From assembly GCA_001803235.1 (NCBI GenBank), contig MHBL01000148.1, positions 1 to 64,000 on the forward strand: a DNA stretch of 64,000 bases, given 5' to 3'. This document shows positions 35,117 through 44,500 of this stretch, in pieces. The stretch comes from Lentisphaerae bacterium RIFOXYA12_64_32 (lineage in GTDB: Bacteria > Verrucomicrobiota > Lentisphaeria > Oligosphaerales > YB12-FULL-65-16). The notes below the pieces were generated by a model. That model saw nothing but the letters and a program-made list of their open reading frames with translations. It ran no database searches and had not been told where the DNA came from. A program made the translations under genes and the position numbers. Position 1 is the stretch's first letter; every line of letters begins with the position of its first letter.

Positions 35117-36742
35117 TCACGGCCGCAGTGCGGTGAGGGTGAGGATATTGCGGTCGTTCTCGCGCCGGTAGTTCACGTCGTCCATGACCTGCTTGACCAG
35201 GTAAATGCCCAGACCGCCAATCTCGCGCTTGGCGATGTCGGACGGCAGTTCCGGGTCGGGCTTGGCCAGTACATCGAAGGGGATGCCGCGGTCGCTGAAC
35301 TCCAGAATGAACCTGCGGTTGTCCGCGCGGCAGCGTAGCTCGACGTCGCCGGACGCGTCCGGATAGGCGTAGCGCGCAACGTTGGCCAACACCTCCTCGA
35401 CCGCCAACTCGAATTCCCCGATCCGCTCGGAGGGAAAGCCCATCTTCGTGGCGCACGCGATCACCACGGCATGGAATGCCGAGATGTTCTCGATCTCGGC
35501 CGGCATCCGGCAGTGCGCCACGTCGCAGAGGGCGCCCTGCTCGCCCGCCTGGGTCGGGTCCGCGGCCAGGGCGGACGGCAGTGGCGGTGATTCCGCCCTG
35601 CCGTTGAAACAGACCGTCAGCATGGTGACGTCGTCGGACTGCGGCGCCGCCTCAACGAAACGCCGGACGTCACCTCGGACATCTGCGATCAAGTCCGCCA
35701 CGCCGAAAGGCGCACCCTGGCCAAGCACCGCGCGGAGACGTTCGTCCCCGTAGAAATCACCGCCCGGGTTGGTGGCTTCCGTAACGCCATCGGTGTAGAG
35801 GAACACGGCGTCGCCGGGCTGGAGCGTCAGCGTACCGGAAGTGAAAACCGCGTCCGGCATGAAACCGAGAACCAGGCTGGGCGGCACTTCGAGGTACTCG
35901 AACCGCCCGCCACCCTGCCGGACCAGGGGCGGACAGTGCCCCGCATTGCCGAACATGAGGCGCCCCGACGTGAGGTCCAGGGTGGCGCACAGCACGGTGA
36001 CAAACATGAAGGTGGTGTTGCCCGTACAGACGATCCGGTTGACGCGGCGCAGGACCTCGTCGGGCGGCAACCCGCTCATGGCCTCGGCCTTCAGCAGGGT
36101 CTTCACCGTCATCATGAACAGGGCCGCCGGCACGCCCTTGCCCGACACGTCGCCCACGGCCATGAACACGGTGTTGGCGTCGACCAGGAAGAAATCGTAG
36201 AAGTCCCCGCCCACTTCCTTGGCCGGGTCCATGTCCGCGGCCAGACTGAACGCCGTCTGCCCAGGGAACGCCGTAGCCACGCTGGGCAGTGAGGAGGACT
36301 GGATCTCCTGCGCAATGCGCAGCTCGCTCTCCATCTGCGCCCGGGCATTCGCCTCGTGCCGCAGATTCTCGGAGTAGCGGCCGATCGCGAGCTGGATCAA
36401 AGTGAAGACGTCCCGCGGAGCGCGATCCATCATAGCCAGGACACCCTCGCGTCCCATGCGGTACGCGACCAGGTCCTGCTCGCAGACCGCCGAGACGGTC
36501 CGCCGGTTCGCCGGGCACAACAGGCCCATCTCGCCGATCACTTCACCCGGGCCCAGGCCCTTGCCGATTTCACTCAGCAGAATCGACCCGGCCTCGATGT
36601 AGAACATGGCGTCGGCTGGGTCGCCCTGACGGAAGAGCACGTCCCCCTTGCGGAATGCGCGCCGTTCCATGTGCGGCAGAAACCGCTCAATGGGAATCCG
36701 CTGCTGCGACGCAACCGGCGGGGTTGATACGTTTGACTCCAT
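35117..36742 (-). CDS. SpoIIE-type PP2C phosphatase with cNMP-binding and HATPase domains (partner-switching regulator)
   Basis: The 541-residue cytoplasmic protein has three parts. A cyclic-nucleotide-binding fold (about 10-130; FRKGDVLFRQGDPADAMFYI, GPGEVIGEMGLL) is followed by a helical linker. A PP2C/SpoIIE domain (about 170-385) has GGDFYDFF, VGDVSGKGVPAAL and LYTDGVTEA, covering the metal-binding aspartates. The C-terminal anti-sigma-type HATPase (about 410-535) has ELAVEEVLANVARYAY (N box) and GGLGIYLVKQ (G box). It therefore can both dephosphorylate and phosphorylate STAS proteins. A STAS gene lies two genes upstream. An upstream ATG at 36778 is an alternative start; neither has a clear ribosome site. 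Confidence 0.88.
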   Translation of the reverse strand: MESNVSTPPVASQQRIPIERFLPHMERRAFRKGDVLFRQGDPADAMFYIEAGSILLSEIGKGLGPGEVIGEMGLLCPANRRTVSAVCEQDLVAYRMGREGVLAMMDRAPRDVFTLIQLAIGRYSENLRHEANARAQMESELRIAQEIQSSSLPSVATAFPGQTAFSLAADMDPAKEVGGDFYDFFLVDANTVFMAVGDVSGKGVPAALFMMTVKTLLKAEAMSGLPPDEVLRRVNRIVCTGNTTFMFVTVLCATLDLTSGRLMFGNAGHCPPLVRQGGGRFEYLEVPPSLVLGFMPDAVFTSGTLTLQPGDAVFLYTDGVTEATNPGGDFYGDERLRAVLGQGAPFGVADLIADVRGDVRRFVEAAPQSDDVTMLTVCFNGRAESPPLPSALAADPTQAGEQGALCDVAHCRMPAEIENISAFHAVVIACATKMGFPSERIGEFELAVEEVLANVARYAYPDASGDVELRCRADNRRFILEFSDRGIPFDVLAKPDPELPSDIAKREIGGLGIYLVKQVMDDVNYRRENDRNILTLTALRP

Positions 36743-36895
36743 ACGCTTGCGGTTCCCAGCCCCAACAGGGCGCAACATACCAGCCTAGGGCAACCTATTG
36801 GCACAGGTCGCTCTTTTTCGACCTGGCGGGGAAGTCCAGCCTCGGAGAGATGCGGCTTGCCGGGCTAGGATGCGACCGACCGCACCGTGGCTCGG

Positions 36896-37002
36896 CGCGT
36901 CCCGCGCCGAAGCGGGGTGCGTCGGCCGGTCTCCGGCCGAGGATCTCGGGCCGGGACGGCCCGAGGGCACTCTGCCACGGTCCCGGAGGTCCCGCGCCAC
37001 TG
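36896..37002 (+). repeat. Family B structured repeat, copy 5
   Basis: GTGGCTCGGCGCGTCCC to GGTCCCGCGCCACTG. It lies 11 bases beyond the adhE stop. A fragment CACAGGTCGCTC of an A-type end sits at about 36801. Confidence 0.82.
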
Positions 37003-37013
37003 CCACCCCGCGC

Positions 37014-39614
37014 TCAGCCGTAGGATTCCCACAGGATCTTGACCAGGTCCTTCTCGAGCGGGTAGGATGGGTTCGCACCCGTGCATTGATCGTTGAAGGC
37101 GGTCTGCGACATCATCTCGACCTTAGCCTTGAAGTCGGCTTCCGCCACGCCCGCGGCACGAATCGTATCCGGCATGCCCAACTGCAGCATCAGGCCGGAA
37201 ATGGCCGCACAGAGACTCTCCACGCCCTTCTCCGGGGTGGACACGTCAAGGTTCAGGGACCGGGCGATCTCGGCATACCGCTCCTTGGCCTGGGAATACT
37301 TGTAGTTCGGGAACGCCACAAACTTGCCGGGCCGCAGGCCGTTGAACCGGATCACCGCGCGCATGACCAGCGCATTGGCACGGCCGTGCGGGATGTGGAA
37401 CGTTGCCCCCAGGATGTGCGCCAGAGAATGGTTGATACCGAGGAACGCATTGGTGAAGGCCATCCCGGCGATGGTCGAGGCGTTGTGCATTTTCTCCCGG
37501 GCGAGCTCGTCGCTGCCGTTCTTGTAGGCGCGCGGCAGGTACTCGAACACGAGCTGCATGGCACGCAGCGCCAGCGGGTCGGTGTAGTCCGATGCCACAA
37601 CGGACACGTACGCCTCCAGCGCGTGCGCTAGCACGTCCAGCCCCGTGTCCGCGGTCACCGACGCCGGCACGGTCGCGGTCAGGTTCGAGTCGATGATGGC
37701 GATGTCCGGGGTGAGCGCGTAGTCGGCCAACGCGTACTTGGTGCTGGTCTTGGCGTCCGTGACCACAGTGAATGCGGTGACTTCGGAACCGGTGCCGCTG
37801 GTGGTCGGAATGGCAATGAGCCTGGCCTTGCGCCCAAGCTTCGGGAACTTGATGACGCGTTTGCGAATGTCCATGAACCGCATCTTGAGGTCATCAAATG
37901 AGGTCTCCGGCGCCTCGTAGAATAGCCACATGGCCTTGGCCGCGTCAATGGGCGAACCGCCGCCCAACGCAAGGATCAGGTCCGGCTGGAAACGCCCCAT
38001 GGCCTCGGCGCCCTTCTGGACGGTCTCGATGGTGGGGTCTGGGGTGATGTCGGAATACACCGAGGTCAGGATCTCGGCGTCGCGCAGGTACCCCTCGAGC
38101 CGCGCGGTCGTGCCCTGGCGGATGGAGGAACTGGAACAGACGATGAACGCCCGCTTCACGCCCATGGTCTTGATTTCGTTCATGAAGAACGTGTCCAGGC
38201 AGCCGGGCTCGAAGTAGATCTGTGACGGGACACGGAACCATTTCATGTTCAGCATTCTCCGCGACACGCGCTTGATGTTCAGAAGGTTCGAAACCGTGAC
38301 ATTGTCGGTGGTGATGTTCTTACCGCCGGCGCCGCACCCCAAAGTCAGAGACGGACGGTTCCGGTTGTAGATGTCGCCAATACCGCCGTGCGTGGAGGGC
38401 GAGTTGACGATGATGCGCCCCGCGTTGATCGTCTCGCCAAACCTGCGGATCGCCTCGCTGTCCTCCGAAAACACTGAAGCGGTGTGCCCGAGCCCACCGA
38501 AATGCGTCAGGTCCGTACACAGATTGACGCCGTCCTCGAAGCTCTTGGCGACGTAGAACCCCAGGATCGGGGACAGCTTCTCGCGCGACAGCGGGTGCGC
38601 CTCGCCGACGCCTTTGAGGCGGGCGATCAGGACTCGCGTGTCGTCCGGGATGGTGATCCCGGCCAACTCGGCAATGCGCCGCGGCGGCTGTCCGACAATC
38701 TGAGGCGACATGGACTGCTTCTCCACGTCGATCGCCACGACCTCCACGGCCTTCTTCTGCTTGTCGGAGAGGAAGTACGCGCCCTGGCTCTTGAAGCACT
38801 CCACGACCTCCGATTCGATGGCCGCATCGACCACCACGGCCTGCTCGGAAGCGCAGATCATGCCGTTGTCAAACGTCTTGCTCATCAGGATGTCATGTAC
38901 CGCCATGCGGATGTTGGCACTTTTCTCGATGTAGACCGGGACATTGCCCGGGCCGACGCCGATCGCCGGGGTTCCCGAGCCGTACGCCGCGTGCACCAGG
39001 CCCATGCCGCCGGTCGCCAGGATCAGAGACATGTCCGGGTGCGTCATGAGTTCCTTGGTCAACTCGCGGGACGGGTCGTCGACCCAGCGGATCACGTAGT
39101 CCGGCGCCCCCGCCGCAACCGCGGCCTCGTAGATGATCCGAGCCGCGGCGATCGAACACCGGGCCGCGTTGCGCGACGCGCAGATGATGATGGAATTGCG
39201 CGTCTTCAGGGCGAGCAGAGCCTTGAACATCGTGGTGGATGTCGGGTTGGTGACCGGGATGATGCCCAGGATCACCCCCAGCGGCTCCGCGTACTCGAAA
39301 ATGCCGTTGGCGGGACAGTCGTGCACCAACCCGACGGTCTTCAGGTCGCGGATGTCGTTGTAGATGTACTCGGTGGCAAACAGGTTCTTGATGACTTTGT
39401 CCTCAAATACCCCCATGCCGGTTTCCTCGCACGCCAACCGCGCCAGTTCGATGCGCGCGGCGGCGCCCGCCCGGGCCGCGGCAGCCACGATCTGGTCCAC
39501 CTGCGCCTGGTCGTACTGTGTGAAGATGGCCGCCGCTTCCCGCGCCTGCGAGACCAGTTCGTTGGCCGCCTGCTTCGCCGCGGTCACCGCGGCGGTCGAG
39601 TCTTTGTTAGCCAA
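37014..39614 (-). CDS. adhE: Bifunctional acetaldehyde-CoA/alcohol dehydrogenase
   Basis: The 866-residue length and two-domain order fit AdhE. The N-terminal CoA-acylating aldehyde dehydrogenase (about 10-430) has the catalytic C254 in [11 protein letters not shown] and [11 protein letters not shown]. The C-terminal iron-dependent alcohol dehydrogenase (about 460-866) has [25 protein letters not shown] and the metal-binding [19 protein letters not shown]. It converts acetyl-CoA to ethanol with regeneration of NAD in the cytoplasm, indicating mixed-acid or ethanol fermentation. The start codon is TTG, with a near-perfect TAAGGAGGT six bases before it. It sits between the two parts of a partner-switching system. 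Confidence 0.95.
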   Translation of the reverse strand: MANKDSTAAVTAAKQAANELVSQAREAAAIFTQYDQAQVDQIVAAAARAGAAARIELARLACEETGMGVFEDKVIKNLFATEYIYNDIRDLKTVGLVHDCPANGIFEYAEPLGVILGIIPVTNPTSTTMFKALLALKTRNSIIICASRNAARCSIAAARIIYEAAVAAGAPDYVIRWVDDPSRELTKELMTHPDMSLILATGGMGLVHAAYGSGTPAIGVGPGNVPVYIEKSANIRMAVHDILMSKTFDNGMICASEQAVVVDAAIESEVVECFKSQGAYFLSDKQKKAVEVVAIDVEKQSMSPQIVGQPPRRIAELAGITIPDDTRVLIARLKGVGEAHPLSREKLSPILGFYVAKSFEDGVNLCTDLTHFGGLGHTASVFSEDSEAIRRFGETINAGRIIVNSPSTHGGIGDIYNRNRPSLTLGCGAGGKNITTDNVTVSNLLNIKRVSRRMLNMKWFRVPSQIYFEPGCLDTFFMNEIKTMGVKRAFIVCSSSSIRQGTTARLEGYLRDAEILTSVYSDITPDPTIETVQKGAEAMGRFQPDLILALGGGSPIDAAKAMWLFYEAPETSFDDLKMRFMDIRKRVIKFPKLGRKARLIAIPTTSGTGSEVTAFTVVTDAKTSTKYALADYALTPDIAIIDSNLTATVPASVTADTGLDVLAHALEAYVSVVASDYTDPLALRAMQLVFEYLPRAYKNGSDELAREKMHNASTIAGMAFTNAFLGINHSLAHILGATFHIPHGRANALVMRAVIRFNGLRPGKFVAFPNYKYSQAKERYAEIARSLNLDVSTPEKGVESLCAAISGLMLQLGMPDTIRAAGVAEADFKAKVEMMSQTAFNDQCTGANPSYPLEKDLVKILWESYG

Positions 39615-39651
39615 AGGGTTACCTCCTTAAACACGTCATAGATCCAAACCC

Positions 39652-39911
39652 GACCTGTGCGGGTAAGCCCTGCCGCGCGGGATGACGTCCTCGTGCGGAC
39701 AGACATCGGTCGCGGCGCCGCTCGTAGTGGTGTCGCAGTCCCGGCGGTTGCCCGCCGGGCAAGACACCATCCCCGCGCCAGGCCGTCGCAACGCGCCGGA
39801 TGGGCTCTTGGCGCTCCACTTCGTTCCGCGCACTGCGAGCCCACTACAAACAGGCGCATCCTGGCGTCCATGGCGGCTCCTCTTCTCTCTCAGGACCTGC
39901 CCGCACAGGTC
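39652..39911 (+). repeat. Family A structured repeat, copy 4 (complete)
   Basis: The best complete copy: perfect 12-bp inverted ends GACCTGTGCGGG (39652) and CCCGCACAGGTC (39900-39911), core CGTAGTGG (39723) to CCACTAC (39847), and both hairpins. It separates the STAS gene from adhE. Confidence 0.87.
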
Positions 39912-39932
39912 CAAAACCACGCGCCCCCGGCT

Positions 39933-40280
39933 CTACTCCGCCAGCCAGGCCAGCGCTTCGTCCCGATCCTCGTAAATGTGGAAAATACCTTCGGATGCCG
40001 TGAGTTTGAAAATCTTGTAGACGCCGGGCTGGATCTGCGTCATCGCCATCTTCTTGCCCATGGCGGTGGCCTGCTTGTAGGCCATCATCAGAGATCTCAG
40101 CCCGGAACTGCTGACGAAATCCACCGCGGCCATGTCCAGTAAAACGTTGCCGGCACTGGCGCCGAGCGTCTGGATCAGCGACTTGGCGAGGTCTTGTTCC
40201 GCCTGCACGCCGAGTCGACCTGACAAGGCGACAATCTTCACTTCACCCGGGCCCTGGGCCCGGTCCGCAGTTGCAGCCAT
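39933..40280 (-). CDS. STAS-domain anti-anti-sigma factor
   Basis: I start at ATG 40280, nine bases after AGGGAGA; a longer frame has no site. The 115-residue protein is one STAS domain. VLLDMAAVDFVSSSGLRSLM (45-64) is the core with the phosphoacceptor serine in the SSSG cluster (57-59) and the usual D upstream. Proteins of this type are dephosphorylated by SpoIIE/RsbU phosphatases and phosphorylated by HATPase anti-sigma kinases. A protein with both activities is encoded at 35117-36742 on the same strand, with adhE between, so these two probably form a pair. Confidence 0.88.
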   Translation of the reverse strand: MAATADRAQGPGEVKIVALSGRLGVQAEQDLAKSLIQTLGASAGNVLLDMAAVDFVSSSGLRSLMMAYKQATAMGKKMAMTQIQPGVYKIFKLTASEGIFHIYEDRDEALAWLAE

Positions 40281-40468
40281 GACGACATTCTCCCTAAAGT
40301 TTGACCCCTTGCAGAAGCCCGCGAACACATTCCCTGCCTGATTGACAAGCTGCGATCCCCCCTCCCGCGCAGTGCGCCCGGAGTGCCCCGTTGTCCGGAA
40401 CGCGCGCCGGAAAACCTACACTTTCGCACGTTCGGGGGGGCTTGTCAAGGCGAGACGCGACGTGCCGA

Positions 40469-40623
40469 TGAAGCGTCAGTGGCGGGTGCAGGGTTGGAGG
40501 TGGCTGGCCAAAGTGGCGGGACCGGCTCGGTCCCGCAGGTGCCGGAGCGAGCCGCTCCGGCCACTCTGGGCGCCAGCCCCGGTCAACCTTCGACCCTATT
40601 TCCCCCCGCGACGGACGCAGCAC
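40469..40623. mobile_element. Family C MITE-like element, copy 1
   Basis: A 155-bp element with AAGCGTCAGTGGCGGGTG at the left and CCCCGCGACGGACGC at the right, flanked by 8-base direct repeats CGTGCCGA (40461-40468 and 40624-40631). The inside holds GGGACCGGCTCGGTCCC-type hairpins and CGGAGCGAGCCGCTCCG. No coding capacity. Confidence 0.78.
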
Positions 40624-40638
40624 CGTGCCGACCGGCGG

Positions 40639-41421
40639 TCACGACCACGTGCACGGCACCTGGCAATCTTCGTCACGGTCGGTGCCGTGGGTGCCCTTCT
40701 TGGGGCCGGCCTCGCCGGGCGCGGCGTCGTGCTGGCCATGGTCGGCAAGAATGATGACACCGTACCCCATGGGGCCGAGCCGCTCGCCGAGCCGCTGCAG
40801 GCGCGCGTCGGTGTCGCGCAGCATGGGCACGACCTCGGGCGCTGACGGACCATACTTGTGGAACACATCGTCCACGCGCCCGAACTGCGCGATGAGGAAC
40901 TGCGGCGCGTCACGCCCCGCGATTTCGAGGACCGTCTCGGCAACGGTCTCATCCGTTCCCTGTCCTGCGTTGCCGCAGATGTCCGCGTGCCGACCCAGAA
41001 GCGCCGTGCCGGTGTAGCCGTCGATGCCGATCCCCGCGCTCTTGCCGCCGGCGCGGCGCACGACGTCGAAGAGCGTCTCGCAGGCGAACGGGTCCGTGCG
41101 TTGCCCGACCCCGTGCCCGGCCCGGTCCGTGCCGGTGACCATGGCGGCGAAGTTGACCGGCGTGATCGACGGCATGACCGAACGCAGCACGATGCTGTGG
41201 CAAGCGTGCAGGCTGCGCAGGTACGGCATTTCGGCCTTCCACAGGTTCCACGCGAACAGGCCGAACGCGTCGGGTGCGAGGACCGCAACCTTGCGCCGCC
41301 CGGCCAGATCGGAGACGATGGCGGAGATCGGGCGTCCCTTTGTCTGCGCCGGCGCGGGCAACCCGAGAACCGCCGCGACCGTCGGCGCAACATCGATCAT
41401 GGAGAACTCTGGAATGGCCAT
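40639..41421 (-). CDS. Alkaline-phosphatase-superfamily protein (nucleotide pyrophosphatase/phosphodiesterase-like)
   Basis: The ATG at 41421 follows GGGAGGA at five bases; the longer open frame upstream is repeat B6. The 260-residue product opens MAIPEFSMIDVAPTVAAVLG and has metal-site motifs of the superfamily: VLAPDAFGLF (Asp), MPSITPVNFAAMVTGTD (nucleophile Ser/Thr region), FGRVDDVFHKYG (Asp..His), LADHGQ (Asp-His) and GTHGTD (His). It ends EDCQVPCTWS, where relatives commonly end or carry a short extension; element C1 begins 16 bases later. No signal peptide. Probably hydrolyses a phosphate ester or phosphonate; substrate unknown. Confidence 0.72.
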   Translation of the reverse strand: MAIPEFSMIDVAPTVAAVLGLPAPAQTKGRPISAIVSDLAGRRKVAVLAPDAFGLFAWNLWKAEMPYLRSLHACHSIVLRSVMPSITPVNFAAMVTGTDRAGHGVGQRTDPFACETLFDVVRRAGGKSAGIGIDGYTGTALLGRHADICGNAGQGTDETVAETVLEIAGRDAPQFLIAQFGRVDDVFHKYGPSAPEVVPMLRDTDARLQRLGERLGPMGYGVIILADHGQHDAAPGEAGPKKGTHGTDRDEDCQVPCTWS

Positions 41422-41506
41422 GACGATCCTCCCAAGAACGGAACCCGAGCAACGCCGAAACACGCGAAGAGACCATGTGGCCTGCCTGTGCGGGCCTGCA
41501 CGGCGA

Positions 41507-41624
41507 CAGTGGCGCGGGACCTCCGGGACCGCAGCAGGGCGCCTCGGGTCCGTCCCGGACCGAGTTCCTCGGCCGGGGACCGGCCCGAGCACCTCGCTTC
41601 GGCGCGAGACGCGCCGAGCCACTG
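41507..41624 (-). repeat. Family B structured repeat, copy 6
   Basis: CAGTGGCGCGGGACC to CGCCGAGCCACTG. It lies 37 bases beyond the ROK gene stop and upstream of the phosphodiesterase-like gene. Confidence 0.82.
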
Positions 41625-41661
41625 TTCGCTCCACCGCAACCGAACGGACAACCGCGCCCCG

Positions 41662-42672
41662 TCACCCGACTCCGGGCAGCTCGCACTTGCCTTCCAGCGC
41701 GAGTCCGTAGAGTGCGACCGAGGCGCCGGCGAGTTCGCCGATGCGCGGGCCAAGAGCGGTGATCTCGACGCGGCACGGGTCGCGCATCTCGCTCCACGAG
41801 AAGCGCGGCAGATAGCGACGGAGCGGGTCCATGAGCATGTCGCCGGAGTAGTACGCCACCGTGCCGAGTACGACCATCTGCGGGTTGAACACCGTCAGCA
41901 TGATGCCCACGCCCTGGGCCAGGCGCAGGCAGATCTCGTCCCACATCTCGAGCGCCAGAGGGATCTGCGCCTTGACCCCGGCGCGCAGGGCCGGGTACCC
42001 GAGCTTCTCCGGGTCCCCCGCGACTTCCGGCAACCGCATCAAGGCATGGTCCGGGCGGTGGCGCAACGCCGCCTGCAACCGCAGGGTCAGGTTACGGCCG
42101 CCGCAGTACGCCTCAATGCAGCCGCGGAGTCCGCACCCGCACATGGGCCCGTTCCAGTCCAGGATGATATGCCCCAGCTCAGCTCCGACGCCCGTGGCCC
42201 CCTGCATAAGTCGTCCACCCGTGATGACGCCGCCCCCCACGCCGGTGCTCATGGTCAGGTACACCAGGTCGGTCAAACCTTTGCCGGCGCCGTACACCCA
42301 CTCGGCCAGCGCGCCGGCGTTGGCGTCGTTGTCGAGGTAGGCGGGAATGTCCAGCGCCTCGGCCAAGTCATCGCGCACCGGTTCCTTGTCCCACATCATG
42401 TTGGGCGACTTCAGCAGCAGACCCTTGGGGATGTCGAGCGGGCCCGGGGCGCAGATGCCGCAGGCCTTGAGGTCCCTGGCCTTCAAGCCGGCGGCCTTGA
42501 TCACGCGCTTGCCGGCCGCCACCATCTCGGGAAGGACGGTCTTGTACTCGCCCATGCCGCCGCTCGGCAACCGCTCACTGGCCAGCAGATTGCCCTTGGC
42601 ATCCGCCACGCACACGGCAATCTTCGTGCCGCCAATGTCATACCCGAGAACTGCGGACTTTGCTGATTTCAT
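41662..42672 (-). CDS. ROK-family sugar kinase
   Basis: The start is ATG 42672, eight bases behind AGGA; an ATG nine codons earlier has no site. The 336-residue product has the phosphate-binding LGYDIGGTKIAV (9-20), the second phosphate motif MSTGVGGGVITGG, the catalytic Asp in YLDNDANAGALAEW, and the ROK zinc motif CGCGLRGCIEAYCGG. There is no N-terminal helix-turn-helix, so it is a kinase (glucose, N-acetylmannosamine or similar) and not a NagC-type repressor. It precedes the phosphodiesterase-like gene in the same direction. Confidence 0.9.
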   Translation of the reverse strand: MKSAKSAVLGYDIGGTKIAVCVADAKGNLLASERLPSGGMGEYKTVLPEMVAAGKRVIKAAGLKARDLKACGICAPGPLDIPKGLLLKSPNMMWDKEPVRDDLAEALDIPAYLDNDANAGALAEWVYGAGKGLTDLVYLTMSTGVGGGVITGGRLMQGATGVGAELGHIILDWNGPMCGCGLRGCIEAYCGGRNLTLRLQAALRHRPDHALMRLPEVAGDPEKLGYPALRAGVKAQIPLALEMWDEICLRLAQGVGIMLTVFNPQMVVLGTVAYYSGDMLMDPLRRYLPRFSWSEMRDPCRVEITALGPRIGELAGASVALYGLALEGKCELPGVG

Positions 42673-42747
42673 GTGGTGTTCCTGTTCTTGCAGATTCATG
42701 CGGGCCAGGTACCGCGGGGAACTCCCCTGCCTGCCGCGGCGTCGGCT

Positions 42748-43047
42748 TCAGGCCGTGGCCAGTGCGTGAACTTCCAGTTCCAGCCGGTCGCCGAGCCGGT
42801 CGCTTTCCACCTCCAGGTCATAGTGGGACTGGAGGTTGAGCCAGAACTGGGCTGACGTACCGAAATACCGGCCCAGTCGTAGCGCCGTGTTGGCCGTGAC
42901 GGCCCGCGCCCCGTGCACGATCTCGTTGATCCGGCGCGGAGACACCCCGATGTCATTGGCGAGCCGGTACTGACTGATTCCCATCGGAGCAAGGAACTCC
43001 GCCTGCAGAATCTCCCCCGGATGGACCGGTGCCATATCCTTCTTCAT
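42748..43047 (-). CDS. higA: HigA-type antitoxin
   Basis: The 99-residue protein has the HigA/VapI hallmark start HPGEILQAEFLAPMGIS (9-25) and the XRE helix-turn-helix QYRLANDIGVSPRRINEIVHG (26-46), followed by a dimerisation tail with FWLNLQSHYDL. It starts nine bases behind the toxin gene, the usual higB-higA order. It should neutralise the HigB RNase and repress its own operon through the palindrome at 43348. Confidence 0.93.
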   Translation of the reverse strand: MKKDMAPVHPGEILQAEFLAPMGISQYRLANDIGVSPRRINEIVHGARAVTANTALRLGRYFGTSAQFWLNLQSHYDLEVESDRLGDRLELEVHALATA

Positions 43048-43056
43048 CGCGTCACC

Positions 43057-43338
43057 TCAATGGTCGTCTACGATCTCGACGTCGAACGCGTGACCCTGGT
43101 GCCAACGGAAGCAGATGCGCCACTGCTGGTTGATCCGAATGCTGTGCTGTCCTGCGCGGTCACCCCGCAGGGCCTCCAGCCGATTCCCTGGCGGGACCCG
43201 CAACTCGGCCAAATCCACGGCCGCGTCCAGCATCCATAGCTTGCGCAGGGCAGCCCGCTGGATCGACGGGGGAAGCCGTCGCGACGAATGCCGTTCGTAG
43301 AGGCCCTGCGTTTCGCTGCACTTGAACGAACGGATCAT
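43057..43338 (-). CDS. higB: HigB-type toxin (RelE superfamily mRNA interferase)
   Basis: The 93-residue frame from ATG 43338 begins MIRSFKCSETQGLYER and ends INQQWRICFRWHQGHAFDVEIVDDH (read as two parts). The RINQQWRICFRW and final DVEIVDYH-like tail are diagnostic of HigB ribosome-dependent RNases. R and H residues of the active site are present. The longer open frame upstream is only the C2 element. It is the first gene of the operon, with higA nine bases downstream. Confidence 0.92.
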   Translation of the reverse strand: MIRSFKCSETQGLYERHSSRRLPPSIQRAALRKLWMLDAAVDLAELRVPPGNRLEALRGDRAGQHSIRINQQWRICFRWHQGHAFDVEIVDDH

Positions 43339-43347
43339 GGGGATAAC

Positions 43348-43364
43348 ATAACGCGTGGCGTTAT
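43348..43364. promoter_or_regulatory. Probable HigA operator
   Basis: Perfect inverted repeat ATAACGC-GTG-GCGTTAT, 10 bases upstream of the higB start. HigA dimers are known to bind such sites for autorepression. Confidence 0.75.
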
Positions 43365-43392
43365 TAACGGCAAGCGCGAGGCACGATCTCGT

Positions 43393-43577
43393 GTAATGCG
43401 TCAGTCGCGGGTGCTGGGCTGGGGGGGGGGCTCGCCAAAAGTGGCGGGAGCGGCTCGCTCCCGCGGGTGTCGGAGCGAGCCCTTCGACAAGCTCAGGATC
43501 CACGACCGCTCCGACCACTTTAGGCGTCAGCCCAAGTCAGACTTCGACCTTATCTCCACCCGCGACTGACGCATTAC
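43393..43577. mobile_element. Family C MITE-like element, copy 2
   Basis: A 185-bp element with perfect 21-bp inverted ends (GTAATGCGTCAGTCGCGGG... at both ends) and exact 8-bp direct repeats GATCTCGT at 43385-43392 and 43578-43585. It differs from copies 1 and 3 by a central insert containing CTTCGACAAGCTCAGG. Confidence 0.9.
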
Positions 43578-43597
43578 GATCTCGTCGGTTGTGGACA

Positions 43598-44500
43598 CTA
43601 TTGCAGCGAGAACAGGCTCGGCGACCTCGCGTCCTGCCGCGCTTTCTCGAGCGTGCCCACCATGGAGTTGAACCCGTTGTCGCGCGCCATGGCCAGCAAC
43701 CGATCCCAATCCGGACTGCGCCGCCGCAGCGCCTCTACTCCCGTCCAGCCCGCCGGCAACTGCGCATCGAGCGCGACCAACTGCCGATTGCGCGCCAGCA
43801 GTTCGGCTGAGACACGGATCTTCTCGCGCACCGCCGGATTCCGAATCGCGTCGACGTTGGCGAGGAGCGCCTCGACGCTGCCGAACTCCGTGAGCAGCTT
43901 GACGGCTGTCTTGGCCCCGACGCCGGGCACGCCCGGCACGTTGTCCGACGTGTCGCCCACCAGCATCTGGTAGTCCACCATGGCCGTGGGCGCAATACCG
44001 AACTTCTCCCGCACGCCCGGTTCGCCCAGCACGTCGTACTCGCCCTTCTTGCCGGGCAGGACCAGGGACACGCCCGGCCGCACGAGCTGCGCGAGGTCCT
44101 TGTCTTGGGAGACAATCAGCGTCTCGTGGCTCTCGCGCGCCTCGACGACCGCGGCGATCAGGTCATCCGCCTCACGACCCTCCTCCTCGAGAATAGCCCA
44201 ACCGGCGGCCTGGACCCAGTCGCGGATCGGCGCGAGCTGCCGGCGCAGATCGTCGGGCATGGGCGGCCGGTTCGCCTTGTACGTGGGCAGCGCCGCCATG
44301 CGCTTCGCCGGACGCCCCTTGTCGAGGACGAACGCGCCGTACCGGTGCGGGAAATCCTGGTCGAACCGGAGCAGGAACCGGGACAGTGCGAACAGCGCAT
44401 TGGTCGGTTCGCCCCGGGCGTTGTTCAACTCGCGCACCCCGTAGAAACTACGGTAGATGTGCCCGTAGCCGTCCAACAACACAATCCGGTCGTTACTCAT
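43598..44500 (-). CDS. 5'-3' exonuclease (FEN-like, DNA polymerase I N-terminal-type)
   Basis: The 300-residue protein equals the 5' nuclease domain alone. It has LLDGYGHIYRSFYG (8-21), FVLDKGRPAKRM (metal Asp), EEEGREADDLIAAV (acidic cluster 104-117), IVSQDKDLAQLV (second site), and the helix-hairpin-helix GDTSDNVPGVPGVGAKTA (about 183-200). It can trim flaps or RNA primers in replication and repair. Whether the genome also has a full polA cannot be seen here. It lies upstream of higBA but is separated by the C2 element. Confidence 0.92.
   Translation of the reverse strand: MSNDRIVLLDGYGHIYRSFYGVRELNNARGEPTNALFALSRFLLRFDQDFPHRYGAFVLDKGRPAKRMAALPTYKANRPPMPDDLRRQLAPIRDWVQAAGWAILEEEGREADDLIAAVVEARESHETLIVSQDKDLAQLVRPGVSLVLPGKKGEYDVLGEPGVREKFGIAPTAMVDYQMLVGDTSDNVPGVPGVGAKTAVKLLTEFGSVEALLANVDAIRNPAVREKIRVSAELLARNRQLVALDAQLPAGWTGVEALRRRSPDWDRLLAMARDNGFNSMVGTLEKARQDARSPSLFSLQ

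Noticed and set aside
40639-41634. Longer start for the phosphodiesterase-like gene
   Set aside because: The extra 71 codons are the B6 repeat; a strong ribosome site lies before ATG 41421.
41662-42672. NagC-type repressor
   Set aside because: No N-terminal helix-turn-helix; the protein begins directly with the DIGGTK phosphate-binding motif, so it is a kinase.
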